Positions 52,703 to 62,518 of a stretch of DNA of 64,000 bases are shown piece after piece. The DNA lies in contig CABKML010000004.1 of the NCBI GenBank assembly GCA_902373515.1, positions 16,471 to 80,470 on the forward strand. The letters are read 5' to 3'. This DNA is from an uncultured Eubacteriales bacterium (GTDB taxonomy: Bacteria > Bacillota > Clostridia > Saccharofermentanales > Fastidiosipilaceae). Both the position numbers and the translations under genes were made by a program. The notes under the pieces were generated by a model. That model ran no database searches. It was not told the DNA's origin and saw nothing but the letters and a program-made list of their open reading frames with translations. Every line of letters begins with the position of its first letter. The stretch's first letter is position 1.

Positions 52703-53788
52703 TTATTTATTATATCGTTGTTGCTGTGATTGCAAAAATTCCGCATCACTGAAGTAATCAATACGCATAGCTTTTTTGACTTGAGCTAAAGTTGCAGCTG
52801 CCTGCCGTTCGGCCGCTTCGGAACCGGAGCGCAAAATGTCATAAACATCGGCCAAATTCTTACTGAGTTGCTGCCGTTTTTCTCTAATCGGACGTAAAAC
52901 ATCTTCCAAAACAGCTAAAAGGAAGCGTTTTACTTTAACATCACCCAAGCCGCCGCGCCTATAATGCTCTTTCATTTCTTCCAGATTTTTATATTCCGGG
53001 CAATATTCAGCGAAATGAGCGTCCACAGCAAAAGCATCCAGGTAGGTAAAAACGGTATTGCCTTCAACTCGTCCCGGATCTGTCACTTTCAAATGCGTAG
53101 GATCGGTGAACATCGACATTACTTTCTGTTTAAGCACATCATCTTCATCCGCCAAATAAATGCAATTACCGAGTGATTTACTCATTTTGGCCTTACCGTC
53201 GATACCAGGCAGACGATTACAGACGGAATTCTTCGGTAAAACTGCTGTAGGCGATACTAATACTTCGCCATAAATACTGTTGAATTTGTCGACTATTTCC
53301 CGACACTGCTCAATCATCGGCAGCTGATCTTCACCTACGGGTATAATGTCGGCTTTGAATGCTGTAATATCGGCAGCCTGACTGATAGGATAATTCAGGA
53401 AACCGGCAGGAATGGAAGTTTCAAAGTCACGCAGTTTTATTTCGTTTTTCACTGTCGGATTACGCTGCAGCCGGCTAACTGTAACCAAATTCATATAATA
53501 CATTGTCAATTCACATAATTCCGGAACAGCCGATTGGACAAAAAATGTCACTTTTTGCGGATCCAGACCGCAAGCCAGATAATCCAAGGCTACTTCCAGA
53601 ACGTTATCCCTGATTTTAGCGGGATTTTGAGCATTATCGGTTAAAGCTTGAGTATCTGCAATCATCACATACATTTTATCGACGTTGCTGCAATTCTGTA
53701 ATTCCACCCGCCGTCTTAACGATCCGACATAATGACCTACATGCAGTCTGCCTGTCGGTCTGTCTCCTGTCAAAATTATATTACCCAT
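52703..53788 (-). CDS. trpS: Tryptophanyl-tRNA synthetase
   Basis: Charges tRNA-Trp. Class I motifs: [12 protein letters not shown] is the HIGH region (HVGH) and [10 protein letters not shown] the KMSKS loop. [16 protein letters not shown] and [23 protein letters not shown] form the tryptophan and tRNA-binding core. Length 361 is slightly over the 330 of the short form. GGGAGG precedes ATG at 53788. It follows the P-type ATPase by 21 bases. I see no T-box in the short spacer. Confidence 0.96.
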   Translation of the reverse strand: MGNIILTGDRPTGRLHVGHYVGSLRRRVELQNCSNVDKMYVMIADTQALTDNAQNPAKIRDNVLEVALDYLACGLDPQKVTFFVQSAVPELCELTMYYMNLVTVSRLQRNPTVKNEIKLRDFETSIPAGFLNYPISQAADITAFKADIIPVGEDQLPMIEQCREIVDKFNSIYGEVLVSPTAVLPKNSVCNRLPGIDGKAKMSKSLGNCIYLADEDDVLKQKVMSMFTDPTHLKVTDPGRVEGNTVFTYLDAFAVDAHFAEYCPEYKNLEEMKEHYRRGGLGDVKVKRFLLAVLEDVLRPIREKRQQLSKNLADVYDILRSGSEAAERQAAATLAQVKKAMRIDYFSDAEFLQSQQQRYNK

Positions 53789-53809
53789 TCCGAGTTCCTC
53801 CCAAAAATG

Positions 53810-56257
53810 TCAATTAATTCCTAAGTTTAGCACAAAATAAACGGTTAAGAAAACGCCGACAAATACAGCTGCCGCTTTGATTGCCGCTGCTAAAGGCAAA
53901 AACGGTAAGGCGAAAAATCCCGGCATAATTAGCAAAAGCAAAATAAATGCTGTCAGTAAAACTGTTATTAAAACAAATCTTCGGCAATTGAAAGGACGGG
54001 CGGAATAAGTTAATAAAGCGAAGGCGGACGCAGCTAAAGTTAAAAGCACCGCCCAACTGCGCATAACTGCAAAAGTCGGATAATGCTGCAGCAAAAATTC
54101 CCATAAGCAAATATACAAAAAAGCAATAAGTGAAGGTATTAAAGCCCGTTTATATACATCCCGCCAAAAGTCGCCTTTAACTTTGGCTTTATTAGCCTGC
54201 AAAGTCAGAAAAAAGGCCGGAATACCGATGGTTAATGTGGAAATAAGGGTTAAATCCACCGGGTACAACGGATATTTCAAAGGCAAGCATAAATAAAGAA
54301 GACACAATAAAGATGAATAAAAAGTTTTGGTTAAAAACAAAGAGGCAACTAATTTAATGTTGTTTATTACACGGCGGCCTTCATAAACTGCTGCAATCAA
54401 ATGCGCCAATTGATTATCCAAGAGCACGATATCGGCGCTGCGTCTGCAGGCATCCGCTCCGGCGCACATGGCGACGGCACAATCGGCTTTTTTCAAGGCC
54501 GGAATATCATTCACCCCGTCGCCTGTCATAGTAACGACATTGCCGGCGGCCTGATAAGCGGCCAACAATTGCTTTTTTTGTCCGGGACTGACCCGACCGA
54601 ATAAGTTATAATTCCGAATTAAATAGTCATAATCGGCTTCTGCACCGTAGGAACTTAAATCGCAGGCCGTCAAGGCAAAGGGAAAGTTTGCTTTGGCCGC
54701 CAAGGCGCGAACAGTTTCGGGATTGTCGCCGGAAATAATTTTTACATCGACATTCTGCGCTTTGAAATAGTTGAAAATTCGGGCAGCATCCGGACGGATG
54801 CCGTCAGTCAGCAAAATCAGGGCAAGAGGTTTTATCTCCGCCTGATTTTCTTTTTCCGCCAATAGTAAAACTCTATACGCCAGGCGACTCAGCTCTTTTA
54901 ATCGGGGCTGTAATTTGCTTAAAGCCGGTGTTTGAGCCAGAATAAACTCGGCTGCGCCCAAATAATAGGTGACCTGCGGCCATCTTACGGCCGTATATTT
55001 TTTCTCGGAAGAAAAAGGTATCAGTTCTTCCCAGACACCTAATTTATCCTGCCAATCCCGTATTATAGGGGCATATTTTCCGAAAGCATTATTAATCGCC
55101 GCTGCCGTTAAATTATCAACTTTATTGGCCTGTAATATATATAAAGCCAAAGCTGCCAGATTTTCTTTTCCCGCCATCCCCGCCGGCGTAATATCACTGC
55201 AAGTTTCCGCATCACAAAGCAGAATCCCGCTCACTTGCATGCGACCGTCGGTAATTGTTCCTGTTTTGTCCAAGCATAAAATATCGGTAGATGCCAAAAT
55301 CTCGACTGCCGCCGTTTTTTGCAATAGGCAATTGTTTTTACCCAAATTGAAGGCAGCCAGCGCAAATGCCACTTCCGTCAATAAAACCAAACCTTCAGGA
55401 ATCATCCCGATTATTGCTCCGGCAGTCAGTACCAGCGTATTCGGCCAATCATAAGATGTATAATAATTTTTCATGAAAATTAAAAAGAACAGCGGTAAAG
55501 TTATCGCCGCTAAAATGCTTATAAGTTTGTTCAGACCGAGACGCAGACGGGAGTTTTCCTGTTTCACAATTTTGGCATTCGCGGTAAGCAAAGCGGCAAA
55601 AGAATTATCTCCCACCAGACAGGCCTGAATCCAAGCCTCCCCGGCTGTACAAAGCGTACCGGCGTAAACTATATCATCATTTTTTTTGCTGATCGCTTCC
55701 GCTTCTCCCGTCAGTAAAGCTTCATCTACTATTATTCCGTCAGTTTGAAAAATAATTCCGTCTACCGGTATTTGCATGCCGCTTTTAATTTCCAGCAAAT
55801 CATTTTCTAAAAGTTCAGAGCTTTTTATTTGTTCAATTTGCCCTCGGCGCTTGACTGAAACTTGCGGTTCAACTAATATTGCCAACTTATCGAGCAATAA
55901 TTTCGCTTTGATTTCCTGGTATATGCCGATAATCAAGTTAAACACTACCACACCCATAAACATACCGTTTTTTATATAGGTGAATTTATAAGCGGCAGCG
56001 ATAAGAATAAACAGAGCTAAAACGAAATTAAGTAAATTAAAAACGGTGAATAAATTTCTCCTGATAATACTGCCGACTGTTGCCGTCCTACCGGCAGAGC
56101 TGCGATTAATTTGTTGTTTATCCTGTCGGCAGGCGATTGCCGCCGCATCCAAACCGGCTGCCGTCAAAGGCAGCGCATGGGCCTTAATATTTTTCTGCCA
56201 AGTCAATAAATCGGGAATTTTCCGGTCAGATTGCGTCCCGGTCAATTCCTTTTTCAT
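53810..56257 (-). CDS. P-type cation-transporting ATPase (E1-E2, YfgQ/YoaB-like)
   Basis: An 815-residue membrane ion pump. The actuator loop has DEALLTGEAEAI (TGE), the phosphorylation site is LCLDKTGTITDG, nucleotide binding KYTAVRWPQ-type region follows, and the hinge is MTGDGVNDIPALKKADCAVAMC. The fourth helix motif is IPEGL (GMIPEGLVLL), as in type II Ca/Mg pumps. The N-terminal region lacks CxxC metal-binding domains. The final part has six helices or so (FYSSLLCLLYLCLPLKYPLYPVDLT onwards). It overlaps dCMP deaminase by four bases (ATGA). The transported ion is not clear; Ca2+ or Mg2+ is most likely. Confidence 0.92.
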   Translation of the reverse strand: MKKELTGTQSDRKIPDLLTWQKNIKAHALPLTAAGLDAAAIACRQDKQQINRSSAGRTATVGSIIRRNLFTVFNLLNFVLALFILIAAAYKFTYIKNGMFMGVVVFNLIIGIYQEIKAKLLLDKLAILVEPQVSVKRRGQIEQIKSSELLENDLLEIKSGMQIPVDGIIFQTDGIIVDEALLTGEAEAISKKNDDIVYAGTLCTAGEAWIQACLVGDNSFAALLTANAKIVKQENSRLRLGLNKLISILAAITLPLFFLIFMKNYYTSYDWPNTLVLTAGAIIGMIPEGLVLLTEVAFALAAFNLGKNNCLLQKTAAVEILASTDILCLDKTGTITDGRMQVSGILLCDAETCSDITPAGMAGKENLAALALYILQANKVDNLTAAAINNAFGKYAPIIRDWQDKLGVWEELIPFSSEKKYTAVRWPQVTYYLGAAEFILAQTPALSKLQPRLKELSRLAYRVLLLAEKENQAEIKPLALILLTDGIRPDAARIFNYFKAQNVDVKIISGDNPETVRALAAKANFPFALTACDLSSYGAEADYDYLIRNYNLFGRVSPGQKKQLLAAYQAAGNVVTMTGDGVNDIPALKKADCAVAMCAGADACRRSADIVLLDNQLAHLIAAVYEGRRVINNIKLVASLFLTKTFYSSLLCLLYLCLPLKYPLYPVDLTLISTLTIGIPAFFLTLQANKAKVKGDFWRDVYKRALIPSLIAFLYICLWEFLLQHYPTFAVMRSWAVLLTLAASAFALLTYSARPFNCRRFVLITVLLTAFILLLLIMPGFFALPFLPLAAAIKAAAVFVGVFLTVYFVLNLGIN

Positions 56258-56757
56258 ATTAAATCCTCCTGCAAAACTAAAGTCAGACGTTGATGTTGCG
56301 GCTGCAACTTGGTCAATTTAACCCCCGCTGCCCGTAACATTCGTCTGGAAGCCTGCATATAAGGTTCCTGCGCATGCTTGTCCGACAAATAAATAACTTC
56401 TTTTATCCCCGACTGAATAATAGCCTTGGCACATTCATTACAAGGAAAAAGCGAGACATATATACGGCAATTTTGAAAAATGGTGCCCGGATTATTTAAT
56501 ATGGCATTTAATTCGGCATGACAAACATAAGCATATTTCGTGTCTATAAAATCGCCTTCTTTGGTCCAGGGAAAATCATCATCGCTGCAGCCGATAGGGA
56601 AGCCGTTATAGCCGGTAGACAAAATTTTATTTTGTTGATTAACAATGCAGGCTCCCACTTGCGTACTGGGATCTTTACTTCTTTTGGCCGCCAAGACGGC
56701 AACCGCCATAAAGTATTCATCCCAATCAATATGTTCCTGTTTTTTCTTTTCCTGCAT
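56254..56757 (-). CDS. Deoxycytidylate deaminase (ComEB type)
   Basis: Zinc enzyme that makes dUMP from dCMP for thymidylate supply. The metal site is CHAELNAIL (HAE) and LFPCNECAKAII (PCxxC). TQVGACIVNQQNKILSTGYNGFP is the standard opening of the family. About 167 residues from ATG at 56757, with GAGG upstream; a TTG start at 56772 is less likely. It sits between the PBP1A gene (stop 23 bases upstream) and the P-type ATPase, with which it shares an ATGA overlap. Confidence 0.93.
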   Translation of the reverse strand: MQEKKKQEHIDWDEYFMAVAVLAAKRSKDPSTQVGACIVNQQNKILSTGYNGFPIGCSDDDFPWTKEGDFIDTKYAYVCHAELNAILNNPGTIFQNCRIYVSLFPCNECAKAIIQSGIKEVIYLSDKHAQEPYMQASRRMLRAAGVKLTKLQPQHQRLTLVLQEDLI

Positions 56758-56780
56758 AAGTTTATTCCTCAAGCTTGTTA

Positions 56781-59615
56781 TTATCTGTTGCTTCGATCCG
56801 CAGTATCGGGAGCCTGACGGCCGGAGCCGTTTGATCTGCCTGCTCGGCGGGAAGCGTCCGAATTGTTCGATCTGTTGGAATTGTCGGAACTGTCCGTAGA
56901 AGCAGAATTCTGTTCATCGCGGTCAGTGCTGTCAGGATCCCCCTCACTTCTATGTCTGCGCAATAAGGGGCGACGGCGCGACCGATGTTTGCGCTCGGAG
57001 CGATTATCGTCCGTCTTGCCGTCATTGTCGTCCTGATTCTCACGCTTATCCTTGTCGCCATCCTGATCGGAAGCATTCTCGTCATCGTCATCTTCCAATT
57101 TCCAATAGTCTCCCGGATAGGCCTTTTCCTTATCGTCATAATATTGTTCCAAATCTTCTTCACTGGAAACGGTCTTAGGCTCCAGCGGCGAATCTTTGAC
57201 GAAATATTCTTTCTCGACATAGTTATTTTCTACTTCTACTTCGCTTGGCAATTTACCGGTTAAAGTAGATATGGAATGTTCGACAATATTATCCGGTCTA
57301 ATCCAATCTTTCGGCGGTTTATCACTATGAATCCGCTTCATTACATCTTGCCAGATATGGACAACGTTACCATTATCCGCTTCGGAAATTTCAGTAGTTT
57401 TCAAGCGGTTATCAAAACCATACCAGGTAGCTGCGGCATAATAAGGCGTGTAACCGCAGAACCAACGGTCGACAATAGAATCTGTCGTACCGGTTTTAGC
57501 GGCTACCGGAATTTTTTGGCCTTGAGCATTTTCAATTCCGCGCACATTCCACAAATAAGCCAAACCGGCTGTATCGTTGGCCGATACGGCACCTTCAAAG
57601 TAACCTTCCAACATTTTAGTCGTCATAAAAGCTGTTTGCGGACTGTAAACATTCTGCATATGCGGCTTGGATTCAAGTATTGTATTTCCTGTCGCATCTT
57701 CAACTTTAGTAAACGAAGTCGGTTCGATGTATTTACCGCCGTCAGCTAAAACTTGATAAGCTGTAGCCATCTCCAACGGACTTACACCGTAAGTTAAAGC
57801 GCCCAAAGCCAAAGATAGCCACGACTGATCATCTTTCAGTTCCATGCCTTCCATATGCAGATACTCTTTCGCCTTCGGTACGGTCAATTTTTGAATTAAT
57901 TTTACGGCAACGACGTTGTTTGACTGTTTCAAAGCATGCCGAACTGTCATCGGTCCGACGTGGCGACGATCAACGTTGTTCGGCCATTCTTCCTGCGGCT
58001 TATCTTTATTGAGGAATACAGGTTCATCGACGATCATCGAAGCACCGGTAATCAAGCCCTCTTCAATCGCCGGCGCATATACGGCCACCGGTTTAATAGA
58101 TGAACCGGGTTGACGGCGAATATCCGTAGCTCTGTTAAGATAAAAGTTACCTGTTTTCTCACCGTAGCCGCCTGCCAGACCGACAATTTTGCCCGTTCCG
58201 ACTTCAATTATCGCCATACCGGCCTGCGGTTTCTCCGGCTCATTCACGAAAGCTGCCGGATTTTTCTGGAATAACTTGACATTGTTGAAGGTCGCATCAA
58301 TATCACTCTGTATTTTGGCATCAAAATTGGTATAGATACGCAAGCCACCGGAACCGACAAGTTTATTGGCCAGTTCAAGAGAATAACCTTTTTCTTTCTG
58401 TAAGGCCCGCACAACTTGACGATGTACATACTCTATATAATAAGTGTTAATGACTTGTGAGCCGGCGCCGTCTTTGTTCTGGCGGAATACCAACTCGGTA
58501 TTTAAAGCTTTTTTGTAAGCAGCTTCATCAATAAATCCCTGTTCGAACATCTTGAGTAAAACTTGTCTTTGCCGCCGCAAAGCATTTCTCCGACCGCTTT
58601 CACGTAAGGGATTGTATGTAGCCGGACTTTTGGGAATGCCGGCCAAAAAGGCACATTCTTCCAAAGTTAAATCTTTCGGTTCCTTGTCAAAATAAGCTTT
58701 GGCTGCACTTTTTATACCGACATAGGAATTTGCCATGGGCACAAGATTCAGGTAGTTCTCCATGATCTTGGATTTACCGAGTTCCTGCGTCAATTTTATC
58801 GCTCTATACCACTCCTGCACCTTTCTTTGGGCACTGGTACGGTTATCTCCTGTTAAAAGTTTAACCGTTTGCTGGGCGATAGTCGAACCGCCGTGACTAT
58901 TCTCCAAATCGAAGATAAACCCGGCAACAGCGGATAATATACGTCTGGGGTCTATACCGATATTGGTCGCAAAGCGCTGATCTTCAACAGCTATAAACGC
59001 TTTGGCAATATAAGTCTCTGCCACTTCACTCAATGCGACATAATCACGATCAATATTTTGCGAACCCGTCTGCTTGCCGATTTCCTTACCGTCTTTATCG
59101 TAAAAATATGAAGTTTGAGCACCTTTGGCCAACAAAGACGCGGAAATGGGCTCAGTTGTTGCTACATAACCGACAACTATTCCCAGGCCGATGGAGCCGA
59201 AGAAAATAATCAAAGCCAGGCAACAGACCAACAATAACTTAATTACGCGAAAAAAGCCTTTAGATAAGGCCGCTGCCACCGGTAAAGAATAAACCGAACG
59301 GGTCGGACGACCTTTGACTCTTTTCTTCATATTCCGTTCCAAATTCAGTCGCAGGGCTTTAGCTTCAGCAATCTCTTTGTCCGATAAATTTTCCAGTACT
59401 TCCTGATAATCCGCTCCGTTATTCATATTATCGACGCTTTTTTCAAATTCCGGGGTTTTATTTTGAGGAGGCAAATTGCCGCTGCGCACAAAGGCTCGCG
59501 TCTCCTGTCCTATATTATCGGATTTCGACTCTGCACTTTGGCGAAAAGCCTGTGTTTTATCTAAATTATTTTCCTTAGCTGCTTTTTCTGTCAGCTCATT
59601 GCTATTTTTCAGCAT
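56781..59615 (-). CDS. Penicillin-binding protein 1A (class A), with disordered tail
   Basis: Builds and cross-links peptidoglycan at the membrane outer face. A long cytoplasmic N-terminus (about 1-118) precedes a membrane helix (119-150). The GT51 glycosyltransferase follows, with E211 in AVEDQRF and GGSTIAQQTVKLL. The transpeptidase has SxxK in PGSSIKPV, SNN in KQSNNVVAV and KTG in AAKTGTTD. The last 100 residues or so are charged and low in complexity (Asp/Arg/Ser-rich), with no PASTA or Fn3 domain. EDQRFATN has Asn where many have His. GGAGG precedes the ATG at 59615. Total 944 residues. Confidence 0.94.
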   Translation of the reverse strand: MLKNSNELTEKAAKENNLDKTQAFRQSAESKSDNIGQETRAFVRSGNLPPQNKTPEFEKSVDNMNNGADYQEVLENLSDKEIAEAKALRLNLERNMKKRVKGRPTRSVYSLPVAAALSKGFFRVIKLLLVCCLALIIFFGSIGLGIVVGYVATTEPISASLLAKGAQTSYFYDKDGKEIGKQTGSQNIDRDYVALSEVAETYIAKAFIAVEDQRFATNIGIDPRRILSAVAGFIFDLENSHGGSTIAQQTVKLLTGDNRTSAQRKVQEWYRAIKLTQELGKSKIMENYLNLVPMANSYVGIKSAAKAYFDKEPKDLTLEECAFLAGIPKSPATYNPLRESGRRNALRRQRQVLLKMFEQGFIDEAAYKKALNTELVFRQNKDGAGSQVINTYYIEYVHRQVVRALQKEKGYSLELANKLVGSGGLRIYTNFDAKIQSDIDATFNNVKLFQKNPAAFVNEPEKPQAGMAIIEVGTGKIVGLAGGYGEKTGNFYLNRATDIRRQPGSSIKPVAVYAPAIEEGLITGASMIVDEPVFLNKDKPQEEWPNNVDRRHVGPMTVRHALKQSNNVVAVKLIQKLTVPKAKEYLHMEGMELKDDQSWLSLALGALTYGVSPLEMATAYQVLADGGKYIEPTSFTKVEDATGNTILESKPHMQNVYSPQTAFMTTKMLEGYFEGAVSANDTAGLAYLWNVRGIENAQGQKIPVAAKTGTTDSIVDRWFCGYTPYYAAATWYGFDNRLKTTEISEADNGNVVHIWQDVMKRIHSDKPPKDWIRPDNIVEHSISTLTGKLPSEVEVENNYVEKEYFVKDSPLEPKTVSSEEDLEQYYDDKEKAYPGDYWKLEDDDDENASDQDGDKDKRENQDDNDGKTDDNRSERKHRSRRRPLLRRHRSEGDPDSTDRDEQNSASTDSSDNSNRSNNSDASRRAGRSNGSGRQAPDTADRSNR

Positions 59616-59708
59616 TTCTTCCTCCGCTGCTATTCAACTTAGCTTATTTTACCAAAGTTTAGGGCGGAGAAAAAGTAAAAAAAGTCTAAAAAGGGTAATG
59701 CATAAATA

Positions 59709-61256
59709 TTACTGCGGTAAAGAATATACATGGTCAAACATTTTTTGATAATCATTTGTTCGATTGTGACTGATCAATACTAATGTTCTATCTGTCTGCA
59801 ACAGAAGTTTCGTTAACTCCAGCTCCCTGACACTATCGACATTGGCAAAAATCTCATCTAACAAAAGTATTTCTTTAGGTGAATTAAGAGCACGGGCAAG
59901 GGCAATTTTGGCCTGCTGTCCCTGACTTAAGTTCCGACCGCAAAAATCCACCTGCATATCCACAAAATCGCCTACCGCTTGCTCAGCCAAGCCGGAAACG
60001 GTACCGTCGACAGAACTGATTGCCACATTATCACGCACAGTCGCTTTAAATGCTTTAGACGCGGCACTGTAATAAACCAAATTACTGATGTCCGTTCGCG
60101 CAATATCCCGGCCGTCAAGAAAAAACATGTTCTTCGGTCGCAGAAGTTCTCCTGCCAGCAATCTCAGCAAAGTAGATTTACCGGAAGCGTTATCTCCGAT
60201 CAACAAATATTTCTTCCCCCGCTCTATACTTAAATTCCCGGCCGACAAATGAAAATTACCGATTTGATAATCTAAATCACGCACCTGTAAATTCTTAAAA
60301 TTGGAATTTTCCGGAAGAGCATAAGTTTCAGTTGGGAAAAATTCGGCCAATCTGTTTATTAAATGCCCGGCAGAACGAATATTAATAATCTGATAAATAA
60401 TATCACGCGTCGGTATAGCGACCAAATCGACAAAAGCCAGCATCGCAATCAACGATGATAAAGCAAGTTGTCCGCTTGCAACCAGAAACAAACCGAGCGC
60501 AAATGTTACAATATTAATCAGATACAAACTTGATGCTGAAAAAATATTGCTTAATGAGATACAATCAACTAATGAACGTTGCGTTTTTTCAAAAGAAAAA
60601 TTATAGGCTGCAAAAATTTTTTCAAATTTCGGTTGACTATTTCTGTCATAAATCTCATTTGCCGCCAATAAATCGTTCAGTGCATCTAAAAAATAGGCCT
60701 CAGCCTGACTGAAATTTCTCCGTTCGACACTTAATTTATCACCAAGCAGCTGCGGTATAAGAAGTGCCAAGGAACAGACAAGCAGCAAAACAAGTGATAA
60801 TATCCGATTAAGGTAAACCATATAAGCCAAATAAATTAAAAGTGAAACTATACTGACTGCCAACTGCACGTAACACAATATATAATTGACGTAGATATTC
60901 TCCAAATCATTCGTCAAAGCGTTAATATAACGACCTGTTTTCTGCTGATTGAAAAGATAGTGCGGCAAACGCACAATTGTTTGAAAAAGTCTCATTCTTA
61001 CATCCAAGCCGTAAACCTGTTGCAACTTATTAAAACTGATTTTCTTCGCATACTCGGTCAACAAAAATAAAATAACAGCAATAATATAGACAGCGGAATA
61101 AACAGCGGCTTGCTTCAGACTCAATCGGGCATAGCTGTCCAAAACAACCTTGGTCATATAAGGAACAATCGAAATACAAGCGACACTCAATCCGGTAAAA
61201 AACAGCACAGAAAATATTACTCGCCTGTATTGCCAAAAACAATGTCTAAAATTCAT
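59709..61256 (-). CDS. ABC exporter, fused membrane and ATPase domains
   Basis: 515 residues. Six helices occupy about 1-290, then one ATPase domain. Walker A is IGDNASGKSTLLRLL, the signature NLSQGQQAKIALARAL, Walker B ILLLDEIFANVD and H-loop LVLISHN. The Q-loop is unusual: YYSAASKAFKATV replaces the expected YVPQD segment, so the conserved Gln is missing. It is short compared with the usual 570-600. It should form a homodimer or pair with an unseen partner. AAAGGAG precedes the ATG. Its cargo is unknown. Confidence 0.85.
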   Translation of the reverse strand: MNFRHCFWQYRRVIFSVLFFTGLSVACISIVPYMTKVVLDSYARLSLKQAAVYSAVYIIAVILFLLTEYAKKISFNKLQQVYGLDVRMRLFQTIVRLPHYLFNQQKTGRYINALTNDLENIYVNYILCYVQLAVSIVSLLIYLAYMVYLNRILSLVLLLVCSLALLIPQLLGDKLSVERRNFSQAEAYFLDALNDLLAANEIYDRNSQPKFEKIFAAYNFSFEKTQRSLVDCISLSNIFSASSLYLINIVTFALGLFLVASGQLALSSLIAMLAFVDLVAIPTRDIIYQIINIRSAGHLINRLAEFFPTETYALPENSNFKNLQVRDLDYQIGNFHLSAGNLSIERGKKYLLIGDNASGKSTLLRLLAGELLRPKNMFFLDGRDIARTDISNLVYYSAASKAFKATVRDNVAISSVDGTVSGLAEQAVGDFVDMQVDFCGRNLSQGQQAKIALARALNSPKEILLLDEIFANVDSVRELELTKLLLQTDRTLVLISHNRTNDYQKMFDHVYSLPQ

Positions 61257-61534
61257 GAAGCTTTTCTCCTTTCAGGCGATATATTCGCTCTCTCAATTTC
61301 CAACCATTAATTGTTAATAATAATATCATAAAATAAAAGTTCTGTTATAAAAATGTTTCTTCGGGAACAGCAGCGTTTTTGCGAAGTTCGAACAAAAAAT
61401 GACACATAAATATTATACGGTTAAAAATAATTATTTTGTCTGCCTATTTCCGCTATTTAGTGAAAAATGCCGTTTCAGCTATTCAAATACTCTATGTAGT
61501 GTTAAACTGAAAAGGAAAGGATAACTTATTCAGT
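61257..61534. other. Gene-free divergent region between ABC exporter and EamA genes
   Basis: About 280 AT-rich bases. It must hold promoters for both divergent genes, but no strong consensus pair stands out. The only candidate near the EamA gene is weak. Confidence 0.3.
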
Positions 61535-62485
61535 ATGAACAATCAACACCAAAATCATTCTGCCGGATTAAATTTTATTTTACCGCGTGCAGCCTTATTA
61601 GCTACCGCTATTTTATGGGGAACATCTTTAACTTTTGCCAAATTCGCTATTGACGACGTACCTACCAACACTTTATTGGCTTGGCGTTTTACGATTGCCG
61701 CTCCGATTACCGCTCTAATTTTTTATAAAAAATTAAAAAATCTCAAATTTACAGATGTCATGATCGGATTTTTAGGCGGCACGTTACTCTATACGTCGTA
61801 CGCTTTGCAAACTTTCAGTATCAATTTCACCACTCCGGGGCGAGCTGCTTTCTTAAATGCAACTTACTGTGTTTTTGTGCCTTTTTTAGCTTATTTGATT
61901 ATGCGCTCCAAATTGGACCGTTTCAATATAGCAGCATCAGTATGTACATTTATCGGAGCCGGTCTGATCGGCATGACCGGTAACGCTGTAACTGAAATTC
62001 AGGGGACTTCCGCCGTTTCGGTCCTGACGGGAGACGGTATTGCTTTAATAAGCGGTATATTATTCGCTTTGTATATTATTATGGTCGGTAAATACGCCAG
62101 AAAAACCGATCCTATTCTTTTGACTATCGTCCAATTTTTCACAGCCGCTGTCGAAGCCTGGATTTGCAGCCGGGCTTTGCGGGAAACTATAAGTACCGCC
62201 TTGGATTATAAAGTTATTTCCAGCGTTATTTACTTAGCTGTTGTCTGCACCATACTGGCGCTTTTATTACAGAATATCGGTCAAAAATATACAGAACCGG
62301 CAACCGCAGCTATTTTACTGAGTACGGAATCTATTTTCGGCTTGATTTTCCCTGCCTGCTTCGGGATGGAAGCAATTACCCCTTTAGTTATCTTAGGTTT
62401 TGCTTTGATTTTTCTGGCTACTATTATTTCTGAAACCAAGTTAAAATTTCTCTGCCGCCGGCAAAAGCGGAAAGACTTGGAGTAA
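61535..62485 (+). CDS. EamA family (DMT) transporter
   Basis: Membrane protein of 316 residues made of two five-helix EamA repeats: LLATAILWGTSLTFAKFAIDD..LAWRFTIA and, in the second half, LISGILFALYIIMVGKYARKTDP..PATAAILLSTESIFGLIF. The repeat ends PATAAILL and GFALIFLATIISE are typical. Substrate unknown; relatives export amino acids or other metabolites. The ribosome binding site (AAAGGAAAGG) lies rather far from ATG at 61535. It converges with mgtE. Confidence 0.9.
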   Translation: MNNQHQNHSAGLNFILPRAALLATAILWGTSLTFAKFAIDDVPTNTLLAWRFTIAAPITALIFYKKLKNLKFTDVMIGFLGGTLLYTSYALQTFSINFTTPGRAAFLNATYCVFVPFLAYLIMRSKLDRFNIAASVCTFIGAGLIGMTGNAVTEIQGTSAVSVLTGDGIALISGILFALYIIMVGKYARKTDPILLTIVQFFTAAVEAWICSRALRETISTALDYKVISSVIYLAVVCTILALLLQNIGQKYTEPATAAILLSTESIFGLIFPACFGMEAITPLVILGFALIFLATIISETKLKFLCRRQKRKDLE

Positions 62486-62518
62486 GCGGCGCACTCTGTT
62501 AAAGTTTGCTGTTAAATT

